DNA of 24,348 nucleotides from an uncultured Oscillospiraceae bacterium (GTDB taxonomy: Bacteria > Bacillota > Clostridia > Oscillospirales > Oscillospiraceae), in assembly GCA_910587205.1 (NCBI GenBank), contig CAJULZ010000031.1, forward strand, positions 1-24,348. The letters run 5' to 3'. Of this stretch, positions 8,187 to 15,468 are shown piece by piece (the stretch's first letter is position 1; every line of letters begins with the position of its first letter). A program made the translations under genes and the position numbers. The notes below the pieces were generated by a model. That model did no database searches, had not been told where the DNA came from, and saw only the letters and a program-made list of their open reading frames with translations.

Positions 8187-8218
8187 AAAGGAAGCGGGGC
8201 GCTCGCCCCGCTTCCTTT
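8187..8218. terminator. Bidirectional terminator between the NAGPA-SLH gene and gtrA
   Basis: AAAGGAAGCGGGGC (8187-8200) pairs with the complementary arm ending at 8218, with a 4-base loop. There are A's before the stem and T's after it. It serves the plus-strand glycosidase gene and the minus-strand operon ending with gtrA, whose TAA abuts it. Confidence 0.85.
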
Positions 8219-8631
8219 TATGCGCTTTTCCTGAAAATAATCCATTTGCTCAGCACGTAGTTCACAATCACCACCACCACGTTGGCGGCCAGCTTGACCG
8301 CCAGATGGGGGCAGCGCAGCAGGTCCACAAAGCACCACATGACGGCCATCTCCAGCCCCAGGGAGAACAGCCGGGAGGCCACCATCTGCCACAGCTCCCG
8401 CAGGGCCGTCCGGCCCCAGTTCCGGGACTGAAACACGAACAGCTTATTGACGAAGTAGGCGAACAGTACGCTGATAATCCAAGCGGTGACGGTGGCGGCG
8501 AGATAGTGGACGCGGAGAATCTCGGTGAGCAGGGTGTAAGAGAGGTAATTGACAGCGGTGGTCATGGCCCCCCAGAACACATAGCTGATCAGCTCCCGGT
8601 ACTGGTCCAGCAGGGCGCGTATTTTACCCAT
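8218..8631 (-). CDS. GtrA family four-helix membrane protein
   Basis: A 137-residue protein with four membrane segments and typical GtrA features: YVFWGAMTTAVNYLSY in helix 1, FVNKLFVFQ after helix 2, and NYVLSKWIIF at the C-terminus. Members are thought to help move lipid-linked sugars across the membrane during cell-surface glycan synthesis, but few have been tested. It starts 9 bases after ktrA with a TGAGG ribosome site, so it is the last gene of the MATE-ktrB-ktrA-gtrA unit. No glycosyltransferase partner lies beside it, and a functional link to potassium uptake is not evident. Confidence 0.9.
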   Translation of the reverse strand: MGKIRALLDQYRELISYVFWGAMTTAVNYLSYTLLTEILRVHYLAATVTAWIISVLFAYFVNKLFVFQSRNWGRTALRELWQMVASRLFSLGLEMAVMWCFVDLLRCPHLAVKLAANVVVVIVNYVLSKWIIFRKSA

Positions 8632-8640
8632 GGGGCCGCC

Positions 8641-9306
8641 TCATCGGATGGGCTGGTTGGCCATTTTGGAGATGTCGTCCGGCCTGCCCGCCACCAAGAT
8701 GTGGGTGTCCGCCAGGAAGTGAAAACCGGAGGCGTCGATGGGAAGGATGGCCCCGTCCTCCTTGCGGCCGATGACGTTTACATTCCAGCGCTTGCGGATG
8801 TCCAGCTCCAGCAGGGTCTTGCCCGCCCAGTCGTCGGGGACATCCAGCTCGAAGATGGCGTATCCCGGGGCCAGTTCAATATATTCCAGCGCGCCGTTCA
8901 CGCTGTAGCGCATGGCGGTGCGGGTAGCCATGTCCCGCTCGGGGAACACCACCTCGTCCGCGCCGATTTTCAGCAGCAGCCGGGCGTGGAGAGCCCGGTC
9001 GGCCTTGGCAATGACCATGGGGGCGCCCAGCTCCTTGAGCAGGGAGGTGATCTCCAGGGAGGACTGGAAGTTTTCGCTGATGCACACGAAGCAGAAGTCA
9101 AAGCTGTCCACCCCCAGGGAGGCCAGCACCTCCTCGTCCATGCAGTCGCCTACTTTGGCCTGGGTGACGTGGGGGGCGATGTGGTTGATGGCCTCCTCGC
9201 TGCTGTCGATGACCATGACCTCGTTGCCCGAATCCATGAGCCGCAGGGCCAGGTTGGTGCCGAACCGGCCCAGGCCGATGATGAGAAATGTGGATGCCAT
9301 ATTCAT
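8641..9306 (-). CDS. ktrA: KtrA/TrkA potassium channel regulatory subunit (RCK)
   Basis: A 221-residue cytosolic RCK protein. The N-terminal Rossmann domain shows GLGRFG (11-16) and an acidic residue after beta-2 (D34 in VIDSS), the nucleotide-binding pattern of RCK_N. Residues ~140-215 are the RCK_C (TrkA-C) domain. In Ktr systems an octameric ring of this protein binds ATP/ADP and NAD(H) and gates the KtrB channel. The chosen ATG at 9306 has AAAGG five bases upstream; an ATG two codons later is also possible. It lies 42 bases downstream of ktrB in the same direction, and the gap contains a parS-like palindrome. Confidence 0.93.
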   Translation of the reverse strand: MNMASTFLIIGLGRFGTNLALRLMDSGNEVMVIDSSEEAINHIAPHVTQAKVGDCMDEEVLASLGVDSFDFCFVCISENFQSSLEITSLLKELGAPMVIAKADRALHARLLLKIGADEVVFPERDMATRTAMRYSVNGALEYIELAPGYAIFELDVPDDWAGKTLLELDIRKRWNVNVIGRKEDGAILPIDASGFHFLADTHILVAGRPDDISKMANQPIR

Positions 9307-9330
9307 GCACGCCTTTCTTGATTAAACGGA

Positions 9331-9346
9331 TGTTTCACGTGAAACG
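9331..9346. promoter_or_regulatory. parS: parS-like ParB/Spo0J binding site
   Basis: The sequence TGTTTCACGTGAAACG matches the 16-bp chromosomal parS consensus of Firmicutes (TGTTTCACGTGAAACA) at 15 of 16 positions, including the full palindromic core GTTTCACGTGAAAC. It fills most of the 42-base gap between ktrB and ktrA. Known parS sites cluster around the replication origin and load ParB and condensin, so this is evidence that the window lies in the origin-proximal part of the chromosome. No parA or parB gene is present in the window. Confidence 0.85.
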
Positions 9347-9348
9347 GG

Positions 9349-10686
9349 TCAGCCGATGGTGATGCGCTCCACCGGGTCCTTGACCCTGGGGGGGATGCGC
9401 TCGGCCAGCGCCATCATCATGGACAGGCTGCCGATCCGCCCGCAGAACATCATGACGATAAGCACCGCCCGGTTGAGGCCGGACAGCTCCCGGGTGATGC
9501 CGGTGGACAGGCCCACGGTGCTCATGGCGGAGAACACCTCAAACAGCGCGTCCTGAAGGGGAAAGTTTTGAGTGCACAGGATGAGGAACCCTCCGGCCAT
9601 GGCCAGGGTCATATAGAGGGTGACCCCCGCCGCGGCCCGGTGGATCTGGCCCTCGTCCAGCCGCCGGTTAAAAGCGCCCACCTCCCGGCGGCCCCGGATA
9701 TAGCTTGCCAGGGTGAGCAGGCACACGGCCACGGTTGTGACCTTCACGCCGCCGCCGGTGGAGCCGGGGCCCGCGCCGATGAACATCAGCACGATGGTGA
9801 GCAGGCCGCCCCCGCTGGTGAGGGAGGCCAGGTCCACCGTGTTGAACCCCGCCGTCCGGGGGGAGACCGCCTGGAACAGCGCGGCCAGCGCCTGCTCCCC
9901 CGGGGACATCCCGGCCAGCAGATTGTCCCGCTCCGCCAGCCAGAACAGGGCCGCGCCGCCCAGGGTGAGGACGGCGGTGGCGGTGAGCATGATCTTGGCG
10001 TGGAGGGAGTAGCGGCGGAAGCGCAGGCCCTTTTCCCGCACCTCACGCCAGACCAGAAAGCCCAGTCCGCCCAGCAGGATCAAGGCGCACACCGTGAGGT
10101 TCACCAGGGGATCGTGGACATAGTGAACCAGGGAGCTGTACGGTTCCCGGAAGCCCATCAGGTCGAAGCCCGCGTTGCAGAAGGCGGACACGCTGTGAAA
10201 CACAGCGTACCACAGCCCCTGGGAAACGCCAAGCTCAGGCACGAACCGCACTGCCAGCAGCGCCGCCCCCGTCCCCTCCATCACCACGGTGCCGGTGAGA
10301 ATATAGCGCAGGAGGGTGAGCACATCGCTGAGGCGGTCGGCGCTGACGCTCTCCAGCATCAGGCTGCGCTGCCGCAGGCCGATCTTCCGGCCCAGCAGCA
10401 TGGAGGCCATGAGCACCATGGTCATATAGCCCAGCCCCCCCACCTGGATGAGCAGGAGCAGGATGGCCTGGCCCAGCAGGTTAAACTGGGTCCAGGTGTC
10501 CGCCACCACCAGGCCGGTGACGCAGGTGGCGGAGGCGGCGGTGAACAGGCTGTCCAGGAAGGACAGTCCCTGGCCGCTCCGGTTGGCGATGGGCAGCATG
10601 AGCAGCAGGGCCCCGGTCAGGATGATGCCCAGGAACCCCGCGGCAATGGCCTGGCCGGGGGAAAGTCTGAGTTTTTTTTTCTTCAC
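9349..10686 (-). CDS. ktrB: TrkH/KtrB potassium uptake channel subunit
   Basis: A 445-residue membrane protein with the fourfold M1-P-M2 design of TrkH/KtrB. The four pore loops can be recognised around SATCVTGL, AFCNAGFD, PRTAGFNT and STVGLSTG; the conserved glycines form the potassium filter. The small size (about 445, without the extra TrkH N-terminal helices) favours KtrB. The start is GTG at 10686, overlapping the MATE stop as GTGA, with GAAGGGA eight bases upstream. The codons after the start form a run of nine A's (MKKKKL), where transcriptional slippage is possible. Partner of the adjacent KtrA for sodium-coupled or membrane-potential-driven potassium uptake. Confidence 0.93.
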   Translation of the reverse strand: MKKKKLRLSPGQAIAAGFLGIILTGALLLMLPIANRSGQGLSFLDSLFTAASATCVTGLVVADTWTQFNLLGQAILLLLIQVGGLGYMTMVLMASMLLGRKIGLRQRSLMLESVSADRLSDVLTLLRYILTGTVVMEGTGAALLAVRFVPELGVSQGLWYAVFHSVSAFCNAGFDLMGFREPYSSLVHYVHDPLVNLTVCALILLGGLGFLVWREVREKGLRFRRYSLHAKIMLTATAVLTLGGAALFWLAERDNLLAGMSPGEQALAALFQAVSPRTAGFNTVDLASLTSGGGLLTIVLMFIGAGPGSTGGGVKVTTVAVCLLTLASYIRGRREVGAFNRRLDEGQIHRAAAGVTLYMTLAMAGGFLILCTQNFPLQDALFEVFSAMSTVGLSTGITRELSGLNRAVLIVMMFCGRIGSLSMMMALAERIPPRVKDPVERITIG

Positions 10687-12077
10687 GTCGGCGGTCCCTT
10701 CTTTCGCCCTGACCAGGTCAGGGAATTGGCCCAGCCGCCGCCCCAGGGAAACAGGCTGGACTGGCGGGCCCTATAGTAGACGAGCCCCACGGCGTCCGCC
10801 AGGGCCCAGCCGATGGGCACCGACCACCAGATGCCCGCCACCCCGACGGCGGGGATGGCGGAGAGCAGGTGGGCCAGGGCCACCCGGGAGCCCAGGGAGA
10901 CCACCGTGAGCACCACCGACATGCCCGGCCGGCCCAGCGCCCGGTACAGGCCATACAGCAGGAACAGGCAGCCGATGCCGCAGTAAAACGCGCCCTCAAT
11001 GCGCAGGTAGCGCACCCCTTCCAGGATGGTGGCCGCGTCCCCGGCTTCCACGAACAGGCCCATCAGGGGGCGGGCGAAGGCGCACACCAGGACAGACGCC
11101 ACGGCGCAGAACGCCAGGGAGACCAGCACCGCGCCTTTCAGCCCCGCGCGGATGCGGCCCTCCTCCTTCGCGCCGTAGTTCTGGGCGATAAAGGTGGAAA
11201 AGGCGTTGCCGAAATCCTGAACCGGCATATAAGCGAAGGCGTCGATTTTCACCGCGGCGGCGAAGGCCGCCATGACGGTGGGCCCAAAACTGTTCACCAG
11301 CCCCTGCACCATCAGGATGCCCAGGTTCATCACCGACTGCTGGACGCAGGTGAGGACGGAGAACCCGCCGATCTCCCGGATGCTGGCTGGGCGGATGCGG
11401 AAGCACCCGCGGCATGGCCGAAGCTCCCGGCGGGCGGCCAGGGCGTACAGGGCGATGCCCGCGCCGGAGGCGTACTGGGCGATGACGGTGGCCTGGGCGG
11501 CCCCGGCTACCCCCCGCCCCAGCCCCAGCACAAACAACAGGTCCAGGGCGATGTTCAGCGCCGCGGACACGGCGAGGAAGGCCAGGGGGATTACAGAATT
11601 GCCCACGGCGCGCAGGTAGGCGGCGAAAAAGTTGTAAAGGAAGGTGGCGGCGATGCCGCAGAAGATGACGGCCAGGTATTCCCGCATCATCCCCCACACC
11701 TCGGCCGGCACCCGCAGGAAGACCTTCATCCCGTCCAGGCAGAGGAAGGCCAGGACATTGAGCGCCAGGGTGAGGGCGGCGATGAGGGCGAAGGAGGCGT
11801 AGGCCCCTTCCCGCAGGCCGCCGGTGTCCCGCCGGCCGAAGCGGATGGAGAACACCGCGCCGCTGCCCATGCACAGCCCCAGGAGGATGGAGGTGAGGAA
11901 GGTCATCAGGGTGAACGAGGAACCCACGGCCGCCAGGGCGTTTTTGCCCAGAAAGCGGCCCACGATAAGGGTGTCCGCCACATTATAGCACTGCTGGAGC
12001 AGGTCGCCCAGGATCATAGGGACGGCGAAGCGCAGCATGGAGCCCATAACGGGCCCCCGGGTCAGATCCCGGCCCAT
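10683..12077 (-). CDS. MATE family efflux transporter
   Basis: A 464-residue protein with twelve predicted membrane helices in two MatE repeats. The N-terminus RDLTRGPVMGSMLRFAVP, followed by LLQQCYNVADTLIVGRF, is typical of the NorM/DinF-like branch found in many Firmicutes. It probably exports cationic compounds in exchange for sodium ions or protons; the substrate is not predictable. The ATG at 12077 has no recognisable ribosome site. A strong GAGGAGG precedes an ATG at 12136 that opens a 24-codon ORF ending 16 bases inside this gene, which suggests coupled translation or a misplaced start. The stop overlaps ktrB. Confidence 0.92.
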   Translation of the reverse strand: MGRDLTRGPVMGSMLRFAVPMILGDLLQQCYNVADTLIVGRFLGKNALAAVGSSFTLMTFLTSILLGLCMGSGAVFSIRFGRRDTGGLREGAYASFALIAALTLALNVLAFLCLDGMKVFLRVPAEVWGMMREYLAVIFCGIAATFLYNFFAAYLRAVGNSVIPLAFLAVSAALNIALDLLFVLGLGRGVAGAAQATVIAQYASGAGIALYALAARRELRPCRGCFRIRPASIREIGGFSVLTCVQQSVMNLGILMVQGLVNSFGPTVMAAFAAAVKIDAFAYMPVQDFGNAFSTFIAQNYGAKEEGRIRAGLKGAVLVSLAFCAVASVLVCAFARPLMGLFVEAGDAATILEGVRYLRIEGAFYCGIGCLFLLYGLYRALGRPGMSVVLTVVSLGSRVALAHLLSAIPAVGVAGIWWSVPIGWALADAVGLVYYRARQSSLFPWGGGWANSLTWSGRKKGPPT

Positions 12078-12136
12078 GGCGCGGCCCCGGCAGCCCCCGG
12101 CCCCGGACGGGGCAGGGGGGGATTGTTCAATTTCAT
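12062..12136 (-). CDS. Possible 24-codon leader ORF overlapping the MATE start
   Basis: The ATG at 12136 has a strong GAGGAGG ribosome site (12147-12153) at about ten bases. The frame reads a short Pro/Gly/Ala-rich peptide (starts MKLNNPP) and stops at TGA 12062-12064, overlapping the MATE start by 16 bases. Its frame is offset from MATE, and a seven-C run lies within it. It could be a leader peptide coupling translation into MATE, or the true MATE N-terminus broken by a homopolymer indel. No similarity recognised. Confidence 0.3.
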   Translation of the reverse strand: MKLNNPPLPRPGPGAAGAAPWAGI

Positions 12137-12172
12137 TTTGGAAACGCCTCCTCGGCAGGCTGGCGGCAAGGG

Positions 12173-13846
12173 TCAGGGTTTTCCCAGGTATTCCAGGTAG
12201 GGCACGCGCGTGCCGTCGGGCAGGAACACGGCGGCCTCGTCCATACGGGGCGTGCCGGAGGAGTCACCGGCTTGGATGATGACGCAGTCCTCAAGGACGG
12301 TGCAGGATACGGCAGGGCCGCCGAAGTCCAGGACGGTTTCCGGGGCGCCGCCGCACACGCGCTGCAACAGTCCCGCACCAGGGGAGAGGAGATACAGCTG
12401 GCCGCCGTTGGCAAAGATGTCGGGGGAGGGGCCGCTCTCCTGGGAGGGCAGTACGGCGGCCTGGGTCTCTACGCCGGGCAGGGCAAGGCAGGCGCGCAGG
12501 ACGGCCAGGCCGTCCGCCGCCTCCCGGACATACCACACGGTGGAGCCCGAACTGGGGTAGCCGGTGAGGCGGGTGTCCCGGTCCAGCACCCGGTCCAGGG
12601 CCTTGGAGGACAGGCAGACGGCGTACAGGCAGTCGGCGTTGGTGGAGGCGTCCCGCATGGCGAAGTAGAGCTTCCCGTCAAAGCAGGACAGCCGACTGGC
12701 GGGAACGGACTGGGCAAAGCTCATCCCGTCGGTGAGCACGTCCAGCACGCCGTTTTCCATGACCCGGCCAATGCGGTAGCGCCAGTTGGCGGGGTCGCTG
12801 CCCCCTTCGTACCGCTCCAGCACGTAGGCCGAACCGTCGTAGAGCGTGTAGCTGATAAGCAGGTCGGGGGCGGTGTACAGCACTTTGTCCGACCCGGTGG
12901 ACGGATCCACCCGGCGCAGCTTGCGCGGCCCCCCGACGTATAGCGTGCCGTCGTCTCCCAGCAGCAGGGCGTCCAGCGGGTCGGGACAGGCGAACACCGT
13001 GCGCGCCTCCCCGCTGTCGGCGCGGGCGATGATTTCGCAGCCGTGCTCGATAAAGCCGCCGTTCAGGGCATACTCCCGGTCGCTGTACAGGAAATAGGTG
13101 ACGCCGATGCCGGGGGCGGCGAGGCCGCCGTTGTAGAAATTGCCGCCCCACTCCCGCAGGGAGCGGGGGACGCGCAGATCGCGGCTGACCCGCTGGCCGG
13201 GGTCGAGGAGACGGGAGACGATGACGGCGGTTTCCGCCCGGGTGGCGGTACCCTCCGGGTCGAATTTGCCGTTGTCCCGCCCGGTAAAAATGCCGGCGGC
13301 GCACAGCTCCTCCACCGCTGGGCGGAAATCGGGCGCGATGGCGTCCAGGTCGGTGAGGGCGGCGTCATTGACGGCGGGCAGGTCGGCGCTGTCCAGCACA
13401 TTGCGGAACAGCTGGGCCATCTCCTGCCGGGTGATGGGGGCAGCGTCGGGCCAGGGACCCCAAAAGCGGCCGCTGGAGATTAGCCGATGCTCATAAGCGT
13501 AGGCCCGGGCGGGGAAGTGCCAGCTCTGATCGGACTGCTCCAGCGATCTCCCGTGATAGGTGGAATGGAGCCGGGCAGCGATGACCACCGCCTGGGTCCA
13601 GGTGATGGGCTCGGAGGGGTCAAACCGTCCGCCGCCTACGCCGTTCATAATCCCCTTTTGGCAGACGGTGCGCACCCCATCGGCGTACCAGCTTTCAGCA
13701 GAGACGTCGGAAAAGGTGCCCGGCGCATAGTCCGCCACGTCGGCAAAGGCGGACAGCCCCCCGGCGGAGGGGGCGGCGTAGACGGGCGCGGCGAGCAGTC
13801 CGGCCAGGACCGCGGCGGCAAGGAATATGCTGCACAGTTTTTTCAT
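12173..13846 (-). CDS. SLH-domain surface protein with a propeller-like C-terminal region
   Basis: A 557-residue secreted protein. A signal peptide (MKKLCSIFLAAAVLAGLLAA ... VYAA) ends near residue 25. Three SLH repeats follow: ~45-100 (FSDVSAESWYADGV ... ITWTQAVVIAARL), ~105-155 (ITRQEMAQLFRNVL) and ~160-218 (GTATRAETAVIVSRLL). Residues ~225-557 contain repeated short beta-rich units such as DDGTLYVGG, DGKLYFAM and NGGQLYLLSPGAG, resembling DUF5050-type or six/seven-bladed propellers; no catalytic motif is visible. It is likely anchored to wall polymer and displays a binding or sensing domain. Strong AGGAGGG before ATG 13846. No terminator separates it from the MATE gene 95 bases downstream, so it may head a five-gene transcript. 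Confidence 0.85.
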   Translation of the reverse strand: MKKLCSIFLAAAVLAGLLAAPVYAAPSAGGLSAFADVADYAPGTFSDVSAESWYADGVRTVCQKGIMNGVGGGRFDPSEPITWTQAVVIAARLHSTYHGRSLEQSDQSWHFPARAYAYEHRLISSGRFWGPWPDAAPITRQEMAQLFRNVLDSADLPAVNDAALTDLDAIAPDFRPAVEELCAAGIFTGRDNGKFDPEGTATRAETAVIVSRLLDPGQRVSRDLRVPRSLREWGGNFYNGGLAAPGIGVTYFLYSDREYALNGGFIEHGCEIIARADSGEARTVFACPDPLDALLLGDDGTLYVGGPRKLRRVDPSTGSDKVLYTAPDLLISYTLYDGSAYVLERYEGGSDPANWRYRIGRVMENGVLDVLTDGMSFAQSVPASRLSCFDGKLYFAMRDASTNADCLYAVCLSSKALDRVLDRDTRLTGYPSSGSTVWYVREAADGLAVLRACLALPGVETQAAVLPSQESGPSPDIFANGGQLYLLSPGAGLLQRVCGGAPETVLDFGGPAVSCTVLEDCVIIQAGDSSGTPRMDEAAVFLPDGTRVPYLEYLGKP

Positions 13847-13914
13847 GCGTCTGCCCTCCTGGCGCTGGTGCGCCGTTTCTCTGTAAATTCCAGGACGACG
13901 GGCCGTTTCTTAGT

Positions 13915-13944
13915 ATTATAGCATAGGAACGTTCCCCCTGACAA
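13915..13944 (-). promoter_or_regulatory. Sigma-A promoter for the SLH/propeller gene
   Basis: On the minus strand -35 TTGTCA (13939-13944), 18-bp spacer, -10 TATAAT (13915-13920). The transcript would start near 13908, about 62 bases before the ATG. It is the only clear promoter found upstream of the SLH-MATE-ktrB-ktrA-gtrA run. Confidence 0.75.
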
Positions 13945-13960
13945 GCACCGGCCCCTAATT

Positions 13961-13981
13961 TCTTTCGGCCGCCGCGAAAGA
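13961..13981. promoter_or_regulatory. Inverted repeat between divergent promoters
   Basis: TCTTTCG (13961-13967) and CGAAAGA (13975-13981) form a 21-bp interrupted palindrome. It lies between the minus-strand SLH promoter and the GH13 promoter, ending five bases before the GH13 -35 box. The position suits an operator; no regulator is identified. Confidence 0.35.
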
Positions 13982-13986
13982 CGAGA

Positions 13987-14015
13987 TTGTGTCCCGGGGC
14001 GGTTTGTGGTATACT
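13987..14015 (+). promoter_or_regulatory. Sigma-A promoter for the GH13 gene
   Basis: -35 TTGTGT (13987-13992), 17-bp spacer, -10 TATACT (14010-14015). Transcription from about 14022 rules out translation from the in-frame GTG at 13989, which lies inside the -35 box, and supports ATG 14091. Confidence 0.75.
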
Positions 14016-14090
14016 TCGCTCCAGAGCGCCGGGGCGGGGGTTTTCCGCGCCGGGATATCCGCGGATATGGAACAGGAAAGGAGAATCCAT

Positions 14091-15395
14091 ATGGCAGGCA
14101 ATACGGATAAAGGGTACAGGAGCCAGGTGATGTACTCCATTTTTGTGCGCAACCACAGCGCTGAAGGGACGTTTGAGAAGGTCCGCCAGGATTTGGGGCG
14201 GATCAAGGGGCTGGGGGCGGACATTGTCTGGCTGATGCCCATCCACCCCATCGGGGAGGTAAACCGGAAGGGCACGCTGGGCAGCCCCTACGCCATCCGG
14301 GACTACCGGGCGGTGAACCCGGAGTACGGCACGCTGGAGGAGTTCCGGCGGCTGGCGGACGATATCCACAAGCTGGGGATGAAGTGCGTCATCGACGTGG
14401 TGTACAACCACACCTCCCCCGATTCCGTGCTGGCAAAGGAGCACCCGGAATGGTTTTACCACAAGCCGGACGGCAGCCTGGGCAACCGGGTGGGCGACTG
14501 GTGGGACGTGGTGGATCTGGACTACGCCAACCGCGGACTGTGGGAGTACCAGATTGAGACGCTGAAATACTGGGCGTCCATGGTGGACGGCTTCCGGTGC
14601 GACGTGGCCCCCCTGGTGCCGCTGGAGTTCTGGCTGGAGGCCAGGGCGGAGGTGGAGAAGGTGCGCCCTGGCTGCTTCTGGCTGGCGGAATCGGTGGAGC
14701 CGTCGTTTGTCCGGGAGGGCCGGGCCCAGGGGCTGTCCGTGCTGTCCGACGCGGAATGCTACCAGGCGTTCGACGCCTGCTATGACTACGACATCCACGA
14801 TATATTCCAGGACTACCTGCTGGGAAGGGTCCCCCTGGAACGGTATGCCGAGGCCGTCAGCCGCCAGGAGGTCACTTATCCGGACAATTTCGTAAAGCTG
14901 CGCTTTTTGGAAAACCACGACCGGGCCAGGGCGGCGTTTGTCATCCCCAGTGACGTCGCACGGCTGAACTGGACGGCCTTCCTCTATTTTCAGAAGGGGC
15001 TGACCCTGCTCTATGCCGGGCAGGAGGCGGGGTGCGCCCACCGGCCCAGCCTATTTGACAAGGATGATGTGGAGTGGTCCGGCGGGCCGGACAGTTCCGA
15101 GCTGCTCAAACGGCTGGCGTCACTGAAGAAAAACCCCATCCTCACCGACAGCCGGTATGAGGTGGAGGCCCTGTCCCCGGATATCCTGCGGGCCACCCAC
15201 CGCAGGGGGGAGCGGCAGCTGGTGGGCGTGTTCAGCGTTCGGGGGAACAGCGCCCTGGTACCGGTGGACGCGCCTAACGGCGTCTATCCCGACCTGGCGT
15301 CCGGCGGCGAGGTGGAGGTGTACGGCGGCATGGTGGGCTGCAAGGGCAGGCCCGTTATCTTTGAGACGCCGTGGACGGGGGGCTGGCCCGTCTAA
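14091..15395 (+). CDS. Cytosolic GH13 alpha-amylase family glycosidase
   Basis: A 434-residue protein with the conserved GH13 regions in order: DVVYNHTS (region I), DGFRCDVAP with the nucleophile Asp171, WLAESVEP with the acid/base Glu200, and FLENHD with the transition-state Asp277. There is no signal peptide, so it acts in the cytosol on imported or stored alpha-glucans or oligosaccharides. It lacks starch-binding modules and is compact, with a short C-terminal beta domain (~365-434). GH13 holds many specificities and I cannot choose among maltodextrin, oligo-1,6- or transfer activity. The start has AAAGGAGA six bases upstream and lies behind the promoter at 13987-14015. Confidence 0.9.
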   Translation: MAGNTDKGYRSQVMYSIFVRNHSAEGTFEKVRQDLGRIKGLGADIVWLMPIHPIGEVNRKGTLGSPYAIRDYRAVNPEYGTLEEFRRLADDIHKLGMKCVIDVVYNHTSPDSVLAKEHPEWFYHKPDGSLGNRVGDWWDVVDLDYANRGLWEYQIETLKYWASMVDGFRCDVAPLVPLEFWLEARAEVEKVRPGCFWLAESVEPSFVREGRAQGLSVLSDAECYQAFDACYDYDIHDIFQDYLLGRVPLERYAEAVSRQEVTYPDNFVKLRFLENHDRARAAFVIPSDVARLNWTAFLYFQKGLTLLYAGQEAGCAHRPSLFDKDDVEWSGGPDSSELLKRLASLKKNPILTDSRYEVEALSPDILRATHRRGERQLVGVFSVRGNSALVPVDAPNGVYPDLASGGEVEVYGGMVGCKGRPVIFETPWTGGWPV

Positions 15396-15409
15396 CCAGA
15401 GCGGGATAT

Positions 15410-15449
15410 GCAAGAACCCGGCGCGCCGCAAGGCGCGCCGGGTTCTTGC
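15410..15449. terminator. Long hairpin between converging GH13 and GH3 genes
   Basis: CAAGAACCCGGCGCGCC (15411-15427) pairs perfectly with 15432-15448 around a GCAA tetraloop, with one further G-C pair outside. The T-tract after it on the plus strand is short (TTTG), and none is seen on the minus side. It sits between two gene ends and probably terminates mainly the GH13 transcript. Confidence 0.75.
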
Positions 15450-15468
15450 TTTGTGCATCTTGCAAGAT

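Noticed and set aside
5756..8392. Very long open minus-strand frame (about 878 codons) opposite the NAGPA-SLH gene
   Set aside because: It is a GC-rich shadow: His/Arg/Gly/Pro-rich, no domain, no ribosome site, and it runs through a bidirectional terminator. The plus-strand gene has a signal peptide and recognisable domains.
13989..14090. Upstream in-frame GTG start for the GH13 gene
   Set aside because: It lies within the -35 box of a good promoter; ATG 14091 has a proper AAAGGAGA site.
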